A stretch of DNA of 64,000 nucleotides, taken from contig NZ_CP146287.1 of assembly GCF_037041345.1 (NCBI RefSeq), positions 871,501 to 935,500 of the forward strand, read 5' to 3'. Position 1 is the first letter of the stretch, and each line of letters opens with the position of its first letter. The notes under the pieces are model-generated. The model was not told where the DNA came from, ran no database searches, and saw only the letters and a list, made by a program, of their open reading frames with translations. The translations under genes and the position numbers were made by a program. Origin of the DNA: Abiotrophia defectiva ATCC 49176. GTDB taxonomy: Bacteria; Bacillota; Bacilli; Lactobacillales; Aerococcaceae. Of this stretch, positions 1 to 8,462 are shown piece after piece.

Positions 1-537
1 ATGGAATTCCTGGCTTGGCCTTGGATGGAACTCTTCTTCGGCTCACAAACCCTCAAATACAAATTTACCCATTTATCTGGTGGCTTAATCTTCTTGCCAT
101 ATGGGGTTTTAGTGGACCACTTTCAACATGAAGTCTACGAACACCCTGAAATGACACCAGCTGAGCGCCGTGCGACATGGCGTCGTTTGGAGCGTCAATA
201 TGTGCCTTGGAAAGAGTATGAAGCAGACTCCTTCTTAGATCGCGGAGGCTTCTGGTTCCGTCAGGGGCATATTTTCGCCAGCCCATTCTATTACATCGAC
301 TATACCTTGGCTCAAGTCTGCGCCTTCCAATTCTGGAAACGAAGCCAGATTGACGATGACCCAAGTGTATGGACCGATTACCTCAATATTTGTCGGACCG
401 GTGGGACCAAGTCCTTCCTTAAGATTGTGGCAGAAGCTAATCTTAAATCACCATTTGAACCAGGTAGCCTAGTAGAAACGGTGCAAGCCATTGAACAATA
501 TCTAGACGATATTCCGGAATCAGCCTTCCAAGCCTAG
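1..537 (+). CDS. M3-family oligoendopeptidase, C-terminal part (gene begins before the window)
   Basis: This is the last 178 codons of a zinc metallopeptidase of the M3 (thimet/PepF-like) family, which cleaves short peptides in the cytoplasm. The reading frame is open from the first base, so the ATG at position 1 is probably internal. The HExxH metal site of the family lies upstream and is not in view. What is visible is the helical C-terminal half, including a stretch ending in DHFQHEVYEHPEMT and a tail rich in aromatic residues (FASPFYYIDYTLAQVCAFQF), typical of the end of M3 peptidases. The MATE gene starts 22 bases later without an obvious terminator, so the two may be co-transcribed. The family call is fairly sure; the exact subfamily is not. 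Confidence 0.8.
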   Translation: MEFLAWPWMELFFGSQTLKYKFTHLSGGLIFLPYGVLVDHFQHEVYEHPEMTPAERRATWRRLERQYVPWKEYEADSFLDRGGFWFRQGHIFASPFYYIDYTLAQVCAFQFWKRSQIDDDPSVWTDYLNICRTGGTKSFLKIVAEANLKSPFEPGSLVETVQAIEQYLDDIPESAFQA

Positions 538-559
538 TCGCTAGAAAGGTGGTTCTCCA

Positions 560-1921
560 ATGGAACAATCGCAAGATCGGCAGATCAGTCGTCAGGTCCT
601 TAACCTATCTTGGCCCATTTTACTTGAGGTCACCTTTACCTCCTTGTTCGGGATGGTTAATATGGTGGTCTTGGGCCAGTATGCGGGCGGACTCTATCCG
701 GTCGATGTCAATGTAACGGCTGTGGGGCTGTCCAACCAACCTTTCTTCTTTATCCTTGCTGTCGTGCAGGCGCTAGGGGTAGGGGGGACAACCTTAATTG
801 CCCGTGCCTATGGCGCTAGAGAGCTCCATCGACTGGGTCGTATTCTTAAGCACAACCTCATGTTGGGTTTGGCTTTATCGACCTTCTTTGTGGCCTCTGT
901 CCTAATTTTCCAGAAAGCCATGATGGATTTTTTGGGAGCAGATGCCCTGACTCAAGAAGCAGGCTTAATCTACTATCGCTTGGTTATGATTGGCCTCTGG
1001 TTTAACTGTTTGGCAGCCCTCCTATCCTCATCTATTCGAGGGGTAGGGGAGACTCAAATCCCTATGCGGGTTAATGTCATAGCCAATGCCATTAATGTGA
1101 CCTTGGCCTTTAGTTTGGTAAATGGTTATTTTGGACTGCCAGAACTTGGCATTACAGGAGCGGGGATTGCTACCTTGGTGGCCAATGTCTGCTCGGGCTT
1201 GGGCTTGCTCTTTTACATTTCTAGTGGCCGGTCAGCCATCCAGGTTGATTGGTTCAAGGATTGGAAATTGGAAGCCAGCACCTTTGCTGCTATTTTCCGC
1301 TTTGGGATTCCGTCGGCGGGTGAACAAGTCCTGCTGCGTTCTAGTTTGATTCTTTATACTAAGATTGTGGCTTCACTGGGAACGGTCGTGATGGCAGCCC
1401 ATCAGATTGCCCTTAATATCTTATCCTTTTCCATTACACCTGGTATGGCCTTGGGGATTGCGGCCTCGACCTTAGTGGGCCAATCCTTAGGTGCGGGGGA
1501 TGTGGCCTTAGCTGATGCTTATGGCCGTAAGACAGCCAGATTCGGCCTCTACTTTGGCTTAGCCATGAGTGCCGTCTTCTTTCTAGGACGGGATGTCTTG
1601 GGCCAGATTTACACCCAACAAGCGGATGTTGTTAGCTTGGTCGCGATTCCACTTATCTGTATGGCGATTCTCACGCCTTTCCAATTGGTTCAATTAGTTC
1701 AAGTGGGGGCCTTGCGTGGGGTGGGGGATACCCTCTTTCCTATGCTGTCCACGGGCTTCTCGGTCTTCTGTATCCGGGTCTGCCTGTCCTATATCTTGGT
1801 CAACTATGCTAACTGGGGTTTGGCAGGTGCTTGGATAGCCGTAATTGGCGACCAAACCATTCGTTCCTTCCTCATTACCTGGCGCTATGGTCAGGGTAAA
1901 TGGAAAACGATTCAAGTCTAA
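560..1921 (+). CDS. MATE-family multidrug/cation exporter
   Basis: The 453-residue protein is almost entirely hydrophobic, with about twelve predicted membrane segments in two similar halves, the standard size and design of MATE (NorM/DinF-like) secondary exporters. These use a Na+ or H+ gradient to expel cationic drugs or metabolites. The N-terminal half carries the family pattern around SWPILLEVTFTSLFGMVNMVVLGQ and GVGGTTLIARAYGA; the second half repeats it at GIAASTLVGQSLGAGD. A GAAAGGTGG ribosome binding site precedes the ATG at good spacing. It sits 16-25 bases before an oxidoreductase gene in the same direction, so an operon is likely. The substrate cannot be told from sequence. Confidence 0.92.
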   Translation: MEQSQDRQISRQVLNLSWPILLEVTFTSLFGMVNMVVLGQYAGGLYPVDVNVTAVGLSNQPFFFILAVVQALGVGGTTLIARAYGARELHRLGRILKHNLMLGLALSTFFVASVLIFQKAMMDFLGADALTQEAGLIYYRLVMIGLWFNCLAALLSSSIRGVGETQIPMRVNVIANAINVTLAFSLVNGYFGLPELGITGAGIATLVANVCSGLGLLFYISSGRSAIQVDWFKDWKLEASTFAAIFRFGIPSAGEQVLLRSSLILYTKIVASLGTVVMAAHQIALNILSFSITPGMALGIAASTLVGQSLGAGDVALADAYGRKTARFGLYFGLAMSAVFFLGRDVLGQIYTQQADVVSLVAIPLICMAILTPFQLVQLVQVGALRGVGDTLFPMLSTGFSVFCIRVCLSYILVNYANWGLAGAWIAVIGDQTIRSFLITWRYGQGKWKTIQV

Positions 1922-1946
1922 TAATTAAGAGAAAGGGATGGCCACA

Positions 1947-3017
1947 ATGATTCGAGTTGGCACCATCGGGACCTCTCAGATTACAGAGCGCTTCTTAGAA
2001 GCCCTCAGTCTGCTACCAGAGGTTTATGAGCTCCACGGCGTCTATTCGCGCCAAAAGAATAAGGCTAAGGATTTAGCCCAGCGCTTTGGTGCGACCTATT
2101 ACTGTGATGATTTGGCTGAATTCTGGGCGGATCCTGAACTGGACTTGGTTTATATAGCCAGTCCCAATGGGGTCCATTTTGAACAGACCAAACGGGCCAT
2201 CCAGGCTGGCAAACATGTCATGGTTGAAAAGCCAATGTTTGCTAATGTGGATCAGTGGCAGGAGGCCCATACCTTGGCCCGAGCCCATGGCGTCTTACTC
2301 TTTGAGGCTGTCCTCCACATCCACAACCCTAACTATAAACGGCTTAAGCAACTGGTGGCCAACAAGCGCCAAGATGCTAAGCAGCCTTTCCTAGGGGCTA
2401 ATTTTATTCTAGGACAGTACTCTAGTCGCTATCCGGACTATTTGGATAGTCAGGCTCAGGGCTTGGAGCCGCCTAATATCTTCAATCCGGCTATGGCAGG
2501 AGGTAGCTTGATGGACTTGGGGGTCTACCCCATCTATGTCATCGTGGATCTCTTCGGTATGCCCCAGCGCCTTAAGTATTCAGCTGTTCAAGGAGCCAAT
2601 GGGGTGGACCTCTTTGGTAATGCTATTCTCTATTATGACCAGTTTCAGGTCAGTCTCCTAGTTTCTAAGGCGGTACATTCCACACAAGCCAGTGAAATCT
2701 ATCTGGATAATGAGGTCATCGCCATTCAGGATATTACCCGTATTCGGACGGTCAGCCTGGCCAATAGCCAGGGGCAGACAGCAGTCATCAGTCAATATCA
2801 GCCTAAGCACGATATGGTGGGAGAACTCGAAGCCTTCGGCCAAGTCTTGCGAGGCTATCGCGGCCTAGAAGAAAAGAGCCCAGCTAATGAACTTTATCGC
2901 CACTGGACCCTCTTAAGTTATCAGGTGGCCCAAGTCATGCAAGCCATGCGACAATCGGCCCAACTCGCCTTTCCTTTTGAGGGAGAGGCCTATCAAGAAA
3001 GTGAGGTAAGCCTCTGA
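1947..3017 (+). CDS. Gfo/Idh/MocA family NAD(P)-dependent oxidoreductase
   Basis: The protein (356 residues) has an N-terminal Rossmann fold (IRVGTIGTSQIT) and the family signature EKPMFAN near residue 95, whose lysine is catalytic in relatives acting on sugars, inositols or dihydrodiols. I place the start at the second ATG (1947) because GAAAGGG at 1931-1937 lies nine bases upstream of it but directly abuts the first ATG (1938). The C-terminal domain has the usual GGSLMDLGVYPI stretch of the family. The stop codon overlaps the next start by one base (TGATG), so translation is probably coupled to the helicase gene. The substrate is unknown. Confidence 0.9.
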   Translation: MIRVGTIGTSQITERFLEALSLLPEVYELHGVYSRQKNKAKDLAQRFGATYYCDDLAEFWADPELDLVYIASPNGVHFEQTKRAIQAGKHVMVEKPMFANVDQWQEAHTLARAHGVLLFEAVLHIHNPNYKRLKQLVANKRQDAKQPFLGANFILGQYSSRYPDYLDSQAQGLEPPNIFNPAMAGGSLMDLGVYPIYVIVDLFGMPQRLKYSAVQGANGVDLFGNAILYYDQFQVSLLVSKAVHSTQASEIYLDNEVIAIQDITRIRTVSLANSQGQTAVISQYQPKHDMVGELEAFGQVLRGYRGLEEKSPANELYRHWTLLSYQVAQVMQAMRQSAQLAFPFEGEAYQESEVSL

Positions 3018-4303
3018 TGTCAGAGACTCTAGAACTTGCTCCAGCCCTTGCCCAGGAATGGCAGGCTGCGGGCTATCAACAAGCCACTGCGATTCAAAAG
3101 CTCATCATGGGGCCTTTAGCGCAAGGCCAATCCCTGGTGGCTATTTCGCCTACGGGGAGTGGTAAGACCTTGGCCTATCTCTTACCAGTCTTAGGACAAC
3201 TGCAAGCCGGTCAGGGGCTACAGGCCTTGATTTTGGCGCCATCACAAGAACTGGCCAAGCAAATTGCAGGCGTGGCCCAAACTTGGGGAGGTCATTTGGA
3301 TTTAAAAGTCCAATTAGTGGTAGGGGGCGCCAACTTTAAGCGTCAGCAGGAGGCCCTTAAGGCTAAGCCAGAAATCATCGTGGCAACGCCAGGTCGCTTC
3401 TTAGAATTAGCTAACCAAACCCGTAAACTCAAGGTCCACCAGGTTCGTTACTTGATTTTGGACGAAGCAGATTATTTACTGCAAGACGAGCATGAAGGGG
3501 CCATTCACCAGATTAGAAAGTCCCTTATGCGGGATGTGACAGTAGCTTGGATTAGTGCTACCTATGGTCAGCCTTTGGTTGATTTGGTGGCATCTGGCAT
3601 TCCCCTCTATCAGGTAGAGAGCGACCAGGTCAGCCAGTCTGGGCAAGTGGACCATGTCTATGTCCTGACCCATGACCGGCAAAAGGTCCAACAACTCAAG
3701 CGTCTGGCCCAAGTAGCAGATATGCAAGCCTTGGTCTTCTTTGAACAGGTGCATGACCTAGAAACTGTGGCGGCTAAATTAGTCTTTCAAGGCATTAAGG
3801 TGGCAGTCATGCATGGCCAACTGTCTAAGCAGGAGCGGGAGCGGGCCTTCCGCCTAGTCCAGCAAGGTAAGGTGACATACTTGCTGACGACTGATATGGC
3901 GGCGCGGGGCTTAGATATTCCCGACCTACCTTATATCATCCACTATAACCGAGTGGATAGCCTGGATACCTATGTTCACCGCTCAGGCCGTACAGGCCGT
4001 ATGGGTAAATCCGGGACGGTTCTGTCTTTAGTTAATGAACAGGAATTACGCGATCTAGAAAGGCTCTTAGCAGCCAGCCCTTACCAACTGTCAGAGCGCA
4101 TTACCTTCAAGGGTCAATTAGTCGGGCCCCAAGAACGCGCTGGCCAGCAAGACCAAGAAGGGGAAGAGAGACCAAAGCCAAAGCCTAAGACAGGAGCCAA
4201 ACCAGCCCGCAAAGCTAAGGCAGCTGCCGTGACCAAGCCTAAGAAGAAAAAAGACCGGCATCGCGACAGTAAGAACAAGGGTAAAAGAAAAGCAAAAGCA
4301 TAG
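3017..4303 (+). CDS. DEAD-box RNA helicase, YfmL-like
   Basis: This 428-residue protein has the full set of DEAD-box motifs: Q-motif region (QQATAIQ), Walker A SPTGSGKT, TPGR, DEAD (LILDEAD), SAT (WISAT), and in the second RecA domain ARGLDIP and HRSGRTGR. The VGGANFKRQ stretch resembles Bacillus subtilis YfmL, linked to ribosome assembly and cold growth. A strongly basic, low-complexity tail rich in Lys, Pro and Ala (about residues 375-428) probably binds RNA. The start overlaps the preceding stop codon, indicating coupling to the oxidoreductase gene. A second DEAD-box helicase (CshB-like) lies at 18301. DEAD-box identity is certain; equivalence to YfmL is likely. Confidence 0.92.
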   Translation: MSETLELAPALAQEWQAAGYQQATAIQKLIMGPLAQGQSLVAISPTGSGKTLAYLLPVLGQLQAGQGLQALILAPSQELAKQIAGVAQTWGGHLDLKVQLVVGGANFKRQQEALKAKPEIIVATPGRFLELANQTRKLKVHQVRYLILDEADYLLQDEHEGAIHQIRKSLMRDVTVAWISATYGQPLVDLVASGIPLYQVESDQVSQSGQVDHVYVLTHDRQKVQQLKRLAQVADMQALVFFEQVHDLETVAAKLVFQGIKVAVMHGQLSKQERERAFRLVQQGKVTYLLTTDMAARGLDIPDLPYIIHYNRVDSLDTYVHRSGRTGRMGKSGTVLSLVNEQELRDLERLLAASPYQLSERITFKGQLVGPQERAGQQDQEGEERPKPKPKTGAKPARKAKAAAVTKPKKKKDRHRDSKNKGKRKAKA

Positions 4304-4319
4304 AAAGTGAGTGTGTAAG

Positions 4320-5186
4320 ATGATTGGAGCAATTGAATTAGGCGGTACAAAATGTGTCTGCGCTGTCTTCGAAATGGATGGTACTTTGATTGAACGTTTG
4401 AGTGTCCCAACTGAGACGCCATCTGAATCCATGCCAAGCATGATTAACTTCTTCAAGAAATATAATGGGATTAAGGCCTTTGGTTTTGGTTCTTTCGGCC
4501 CAATCGGGGCTAACCCTAATGGCAAGGACTATGGTTATATCACCAATACGCCTAAACTACCATGGCAACACTTCGACTTTTTGGGTGCTTTCAAGAAGGA
4601 ATTTGATGTGCCAATGGCTTGGACCACTGACGTCAACGCGGCAGCCTACGGTGAAATGAAGCAGGGGGCCGCTCGCGGCGTAGAAAACTGCATGTATATC
4701 ACTATCGGGACCGGTGTGGGTGCTGGGGTTGTAGTCGGGGGCAAGATTATTAGCGGTTTTGCCCATCCTGAAGCAGGTCACATCAGCCTCAAACGTCATC
4801 CAGAGGACCACTATGAAGGTAAATGTCCTTTCCACCACGACTGCTTAGAAGGCATGGCTGCTGGGCCAGCGATTGAAGCACGTTGGGGTAAGAAGGGGAT
4901 TGAACTCAGCAATGAGATGGAAGTCTGGAACTTAGAAGCCTACTACATTGCTCAAGCACTTTACAACTACTATTTGATTTTGAGTACTGAACGCTTTATC
5001 TTGGGTGGCGGGGTTATGAAGCAACGCCAACTCTTCCCAATGATTCGCGAACATTTGGTAGCCCTTAACAACAACTATGTGACCTTACCAGAATTAGAAG
5101 GTTTCATCGTGCCACCTGCTTTGGAAGATAATGCCGGCATTACCGGCTGTTACGAATTGGCTAAAGAACTCTTAGAAGCCAAGTAA
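4320..5186 (+). CDS. scrK: ROK-family fructokinase
   Basis: The product (288 residues) phosphorylates fructose, and possibly other hexoses, with ATP. It shows the N-terminal phosphate loop IGAIELGGTKCVCAVF, the catalytic aspartate in TDVNAAAYGE, the ROK signature around GTGVGAGVVVGGKIISG, and the zinc-binding cluster in HPEAGHISLKRHPED...CPFHHDCLEGMAAG. It resembles ScrK/GmuE-type fructokinases. I start it at ATG 4320, eight bases after an AGTGAG element; a GTG at 4311 is in frame but lies inside that element. It follows the helicase gene by 16 bases and ends at a strong bidirectional terminator. No sucrose genes are nearby, so the sugar source is unclear. Confidence 0.9.
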   Translation: MIGAIELGGTKCVCAVFEMDGTLIERLSVPTETPSESMPSMINFFKKYNGIKAFGFGSFGPIGANPNGKDYGYITNTPKLPWQHFDFLGAFKKEFDVPMAWTTDVNAAAYGEMKQGAARGVENCMYITIGTGVGAGVVVGGKIISGFAHPEAGHISLKRHPEDHYEGKCPFHHDCLEGMAAGPAIEARWGKKGIELSNEMEVWNLEAYYIAQALYNYYLILSTERFILGGGVMKQRQLFPMIREHLVALNNNYVTLPELEGFIVPPALEDNAGITGCYELAKELLEAK

Positions 5187-5202
5187 AGCACTTAAGACAT
5201 AA

Positions 5203-5236
5203 AAAAAGCTAGGACTTGAGGTCCTAGCTTTTTATT
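5203..5236. terminator. Bidirectional intrinsic terminator
   Basis: A 13-bp perfect stem (AAAAAGCTAGGAC / GTCCTAGCTTTTT) with the five-base loop TTGAG separates the convergent fructokinase and DUF1189 genes. A-rich and T-rich flanks give a U-tract in both directions. Confidence 0.93.
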
Positions 5237-6290
5237 ATTTAGTATCTTGATCTTGGTCAGAAGAATCTTGTGATGGCTGGTCATTTTGAGCAGTGTGATC
5301 TTGAGGGTTTGCATCTGCGGTTTCCTCATCGTCTCCATCTTGTCCTTGAGCATGATGCTCTTGTCTGGCTTCTTGGATTAAGGACATGAAGCGTTCATTC
5401 ATTTCTTCAGGACTTAGCTTATTGGCATCTTCTTGTAAGTCCTGCATCCCTTCCTTGAAAGCTTGACTATTGAAAGCCGAGAAGAGACTCATCATAAAAC
5501 GCTGTTGGGCGTAATAAATGAAGGCCACTGTATAGAGGGCCAAGAAGACAAAGAAGACAAATCCTAGAGGCATAATGATTTGTAAGAGGCCATAGATAAG
5601 GAAGGGAACAAAGGTCACTTGAATAACTAGGCGCATAGTCTGACTAAAGAGTTTGAAAGACTTGGACCGTAAGGTAGTGAAGTGAGCCAAGTAAGAAATA
5701 AGTAGGACTACAAACCAATAGAGTAACCAGGAGATAATCCAAGCCATAATGACAAGGGACAGATAAAAGATCCAGCGGTAATTTTCAATAGAGTTTAAAG
5801 TTTGGCTAGCGACCTGCTTGTTAAAGTTGGCCTTGTAGAGGTCCGTAATTTGCATCATACGTCCGGCAACTTGGCCGAAAGCCCGATCCTTGAAGAGGAA
5901 GAAACTAGCCACGGATTTAGTAGACAGGCGGCTGGCAATATCCGTTGGAATAGTAGGTTGGTCTTGGGGCCCGCTAACCGTTACGGTATCATCAACAACT
6001 AATTGGAAGGACTGAGATTGGAAGTAGACAGGCTTTTGGTCTTGGGCGAGCTCTAGCTTACCGTCAACAGTATGGAAATCCGGCAGGTTAGATGAGCTGG
6101 CTTTGACATCGTCAAAGAGTTGATTGAGTGGCTTGAAGATCACCAGGATAGAGGTCACGGTCAGCCAGAGGATAATCAGCCGGCTAAGACGACGGAAGAA
6201 TTTAAAGGGTACCTTGGAAAGCCCGAAGATTTGTTGGGGCATTCGCAAGGAGGAAAAGATAATGGCGATTAATTGTTTCAATGTGGTCAT
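5235..6290 (-). CDS. DUF1189 family membrane protein
   Basis: The protein has about 350 residues: a cytoplasmic N-terminus, one membrane segment (about residues 37-57), an external domain of about 100 residues, then three or four more membrane segments and a long acidic Gln/Asp-rich tail (QDGDDEETADANPQDHTAQND and on). This layout matches DUF1189 proteins, whose role is not established. The first ATG (6290) overlaps its AAAGGA element; a TTG at 6281 has better spacing (eight bases) and may be the real start. It is transcribed alone on the minus strand and ends at the shared terminator. Confidence 0.82.
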   Translation of the reverse strand: MTTLKQLIAIIFSSLRMPQQIFGLSKVPFKFFRRLSRLIILWLTVTSILVIFKPLNQLFDDVKASSSNLPDFHTVDGKLELAQDQKPVYFQSQSFQLVVDDTVTVSGPQDQPTIPTDIASRLSTKSVASFFLFKDRAFGQVAGRMMQITDLYKANFNKQVASQTLNSIENYRWIFYLSLVIMAWIISWLLYWFVVLLISYLAHFTTLRSKSFKLFSQTMRLVIQVTFVPFLIYGLLQIIMPLGFVFFVFLALYTVAFIYYAQQRFMMSLFSAFNSQAFKEGMQDLQEDANKLSPEEMNERFMSLIQEARQEHHAQGQDGDDEETADANPQDHTAQNDQPSQDSSDQDQDTK

Positions 6291-6415
6291 CCTTTATATT
6301 GATCTAGAAATTGCTTTATACAGGCTTAGTTTACCGAAAGCCACACCATATTGCAAGCCAAGCTACCTGAAGGGCCTAGGACTAAGGAAGTTTGTAAAAT
6401 AATTTCAAGAAAGGC

Positions 6416-6445
6416 TTTACAAAAAGGATAAGCCTGTGGTATCCT
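6416..6445 (+). promoter_or_regulatory. Promoter of the leader peptide / ABC exporter locus
   Basis: TTTACA (6416-6421), an 18-base spacer and TATCCT (6440-6445) form a sigma-A-type promoter about 30 bases before the ribosome binding site of the leader peptide. It is preceded by about 120 bases in which I see nothing else. Confidence 0.55.
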
Positions 6446-6482
6446 AGAAAAGTAAGAAAAATGAAAGAAAGGAGTACGTGTC

Positions 6483-6548
6483 ATGATCTTAGTAGCTAAA
6501 ACCAAACAAACCAAACAACACCCACTCCTTTTAGACGTCATGCTATAA
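6483..6548 (+). CDS. Putative 21-residue leader peptide upstream of the ABC exporter genes
   Basis: A short frame starts at ATG 6483, eight bases after a perfect AAAGGAG (6468-6474), and ends at TAA 6546-6548. The peptide begins MILVAKTKQTKQHP and ends LLLDVML, so it has a Lys/Thr/Gln-rich middle and a leucine-rich end. It is followed 44 bases later by a terminator hairpin and then by a heterodimeric ABC drug exporter. This is the layout of translation-controlled attenuators such as the bmrB leader in front of bmrCD in Bacillus subtilis, where drug-stalled ribosomes allow read-through. The coding assignment rests on the strong RBS and position; translation is not proven. Confidence 0.6.
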   Translation: MILVAKTKQTKQHPLLLDVML

Positions 6549-6592
6549 AGTGCCTTACTAGGCCTTATAGCCAATAATATAGAAGATGATAA

Positions 6593-6664
6593 GACGCTAA
6601 GTTGGAGTGGCAAGGACCAGGACTAGATTCTGTGCCTTGTACTGTCCATCTTAGGGTCTTTTTT
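6593..6664 (+). terminator. Attenuator-like terminator before the ABC exporter genes
   Basis: The arms GACGCTAAGTTGGA (6593-6606) and TCCATCTTAGGGTC (6645-6658) pair with two mismatches. An inner stem CAAGG (6611-6615) / CCTTG (6635-6639) lies within the loop, and six T residues follow (6659-6664). The 5' arm can alternatively pair partly with the leader-peptide coding strand (CTCC and CGTC with GGAG and GACG), a possible antiterminator. No gene other than the leader lies between promoter and terminator, so premature termination is the natural reading. Confidence 0.65.
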
Positions 6665-6716
6665 GTGCGTCTATTAGGGGACTTTTACCTATCGATCTAT
6701 ATTAAGGGGGATTTTT

Positions 6717-8462
6717 ATGTTAGCTGCCATGTGGCAATTTATTAAACGTTATCCGATAACTTACCTGATTATTCTGCTTTCCATTATTGCCAACTATATC
6801 TTGTGGGTCATTCCTACGCGCGTGACTCAGGCCATTATTGATGCCATGGCCGACCACTCGCTGACGGGGCAGAGTCTGGCACTCTTCATTGGCATTATCT
6901 TGGTGGTGTCGGTGGCTCAATACACATCTGAATATCTATGGATGAGTCGACTCTTTAGTCAATCGGCATTCTATATCAAGGAAGTCAAGCTCAATCTCTA
7001 CCAGAAGATCATCAGCATGCGGATTCAATTTTTTGAGAAGTTCCGTTCAGGCGACATGATGACTCGCTTTACTTCTGATGTTAGGGGAATTGAGGATTTT
7101 ATGGGCTATGGCTTAATGGGCTTTCTCTTATCCGCGGGTACCTACTTTATCATTATTCCCATTATGCTATCTATTTCTTGGAAGGTGACCCTCTTAGCTC
7201 TTATTCCTTCTAGTCTCATCCTGCTTCCTCTTGTAATCTTAACGCGTCGACAAGAAGAAGCCGTGACGCAACAACGCGATGCGGTTGCTTCCCTTAGTAA
7301 TGAGGTCTTAGAGGTCATAGAAGGCATTCGAGTGACGCGCGCTTACGGTAACAAACAAGAATCCAGTCAACGTTTCCAGGCAAAAACGCGCGATTTAGCC
7401 AGCAAGGCTATCCGGATTATCTACTACCAAGCGGCGTTTGGGCGCCTATCCATTACCATTATGTCCCTGACTGCGGCCTTAGTCATTGGCGTAGGGGGAC
7501 TGGAAATGGCGGCAGGGCATTTGACCTTGGGCCAAATTATTGCTTTGCAACTCTATTCACTTTCACTGGCTGAACCGCTCTGGTCCTTAACCGATTTGAT
7601 TGTTGTCTATCAAAATGCCAAAGTCAGCCATGGTAAGATCCAAGAATTATTGGAAGCTAGCGATGATTTGGCCAGTCAAGGGACTCAAAGGCTAAGTGAC
7701 CTAGAGGAGCTGAGCCTAGCTGATTATAGTTTCCGCTATCAAGGAGCTTCTGAAGACAGTCTCCGTCACATTCATCTGCGTCTTAAGAAAGGCCAGACCC
7801 TGGGGATTGTCGGTAAGACAGGCAGCGGCAAGACCACCCTGGTTCGCCAATTCCTATGCCAGTATCCCATTGGCCAGGGAGAATTCTTAGTCAACAACCG
7901 ACCAATCAGTGATTTTAATCGTCACGATATGGAAAAGCTGATTGGTTATGTACCGCAAGAACACTTACTCTTTTCACGTACCGTAAGGGAGAATATTCTC
8001 TTGGGTAATCCTTCTGCCAGTCAGAAACAAGTGGATGTTGCGGTGGCCATTGCAGCCTTTAGCCAAGACTTAGAACGTATGTCGGAGGGCTATGACACGC
8101 TGATTGGTGAGAAAGGGGTGGCCATATCAGGCGGTCAGAAACAACGTATCTCCATCGCCCGCGCCATGATTAAGGAACCAGAGCTCCTGATTTTAGATGA
8201 TGCCTTATCGGCAGTTGATGCGCGGACTGAACGTATTATTATTGAAAATATCCAAACTCTACGAGCCGGTAAGACCAATATTATTACTACTCATCGCTTA
8301 TCAGCTGTGGAGCATGCCGATTGGATTGTGGTCCTAGACCAAGGCCGCATTGTAGAAGAAGGGCGCGCAGAAGATCTCATGGCCCTAGGCGGTTGGTATG
8401 CTGAACAAGCATGGCGGCAACGCCTAAATGAAGAAGTCTCAGAAGAGGAGGTGATGGCATGA
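6717..8462 (+). CDS. yheI: Heterodimeric ABC multidrug exporter, subunit with degenerate ATP site (BmrC/YheI-like)
   Basis: This is a half transporter of 581 residues: six membrane segments (about 15-300), then a nucleotide-binding domain with Walker A GKTGSGKTT (about 365), signature ISGGQKQR (about 470) and Walker B LLILDDAL (about 490). The residue after Walker B is Asp, not the catalytic Glu, so its own ATP site should be non-hydrolytic, while its canonical SGGQ signature completes the active site of its partner. This asymmetry is typical of BmrCD/LmrCD/PatAB-type drug exporters. The ATG follows AAGGGGG by six bases. The gene overlaps the next by four bases (ATGA), ensuring balanced expression. 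The upstream leader and attenuator suggest induction by translation inhibitors. Confidence 0.93.
   Translation: MLAAMWQFIKRYPITYLIILLSIIANYILWVIPTRVTQAIIDAMADHSLTGQSLALFIGIILVVSVAQYTSEYLWMSRLFSQSAFYIKEVKLNLYQKIISMRIQFFEKFRSGDMMTRFTSDVRGIEDFMGYGLMGFLLSAGTYFIIIPIMLSISWKVTLLALIPSSLILLPLVILTRRQEEAVTQQRDAVASLSNEVLEVIEGIRVTRAYGNKQESSQRFQAKTRDLASKAIRIIYYQAAFGRLSITIMSLTAALVIGVGGLEMAAGHLTLGQIIALQLYSLSLAEPLWSLTDLIVVYQNAKVSHGKIQELLEASDDLASQGTQRLSDLEELSLADYSFRYQGASEDSLRHIHLRLKKGQTLGIVGKTGSGKTTLVRQFLCQYPIGQGEFLVNNRPISDFNRHDMEKLIGYVPQEHLLFSRTVRENILLGNPSASQKQVDVAVAIAAFSQDLERMSEGYDTLIGEKGVAISGGQKQRISIARAMIKEPELLILDDALSAVDARTERIIIENIQTLRAGKTNIITTHRLSAVEHADWIVVLDQGRIVEEGRAEDLMALGGWYAEQAWRQRLNEEVSEEEVMA

Noticed and set aside
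4114-4525. Minus-strand frames opposite the end of the helicase gene and start of the fructokinase gene
   Set aside because: They mirror the Lys-rich helicase tail and have no independent support.
6326-6613. A 95-codon minus-strand frame across the exporter leader region
   Set aside because: It is antisense to the promoter, leader peptide and attenuator and shows no protein family features.
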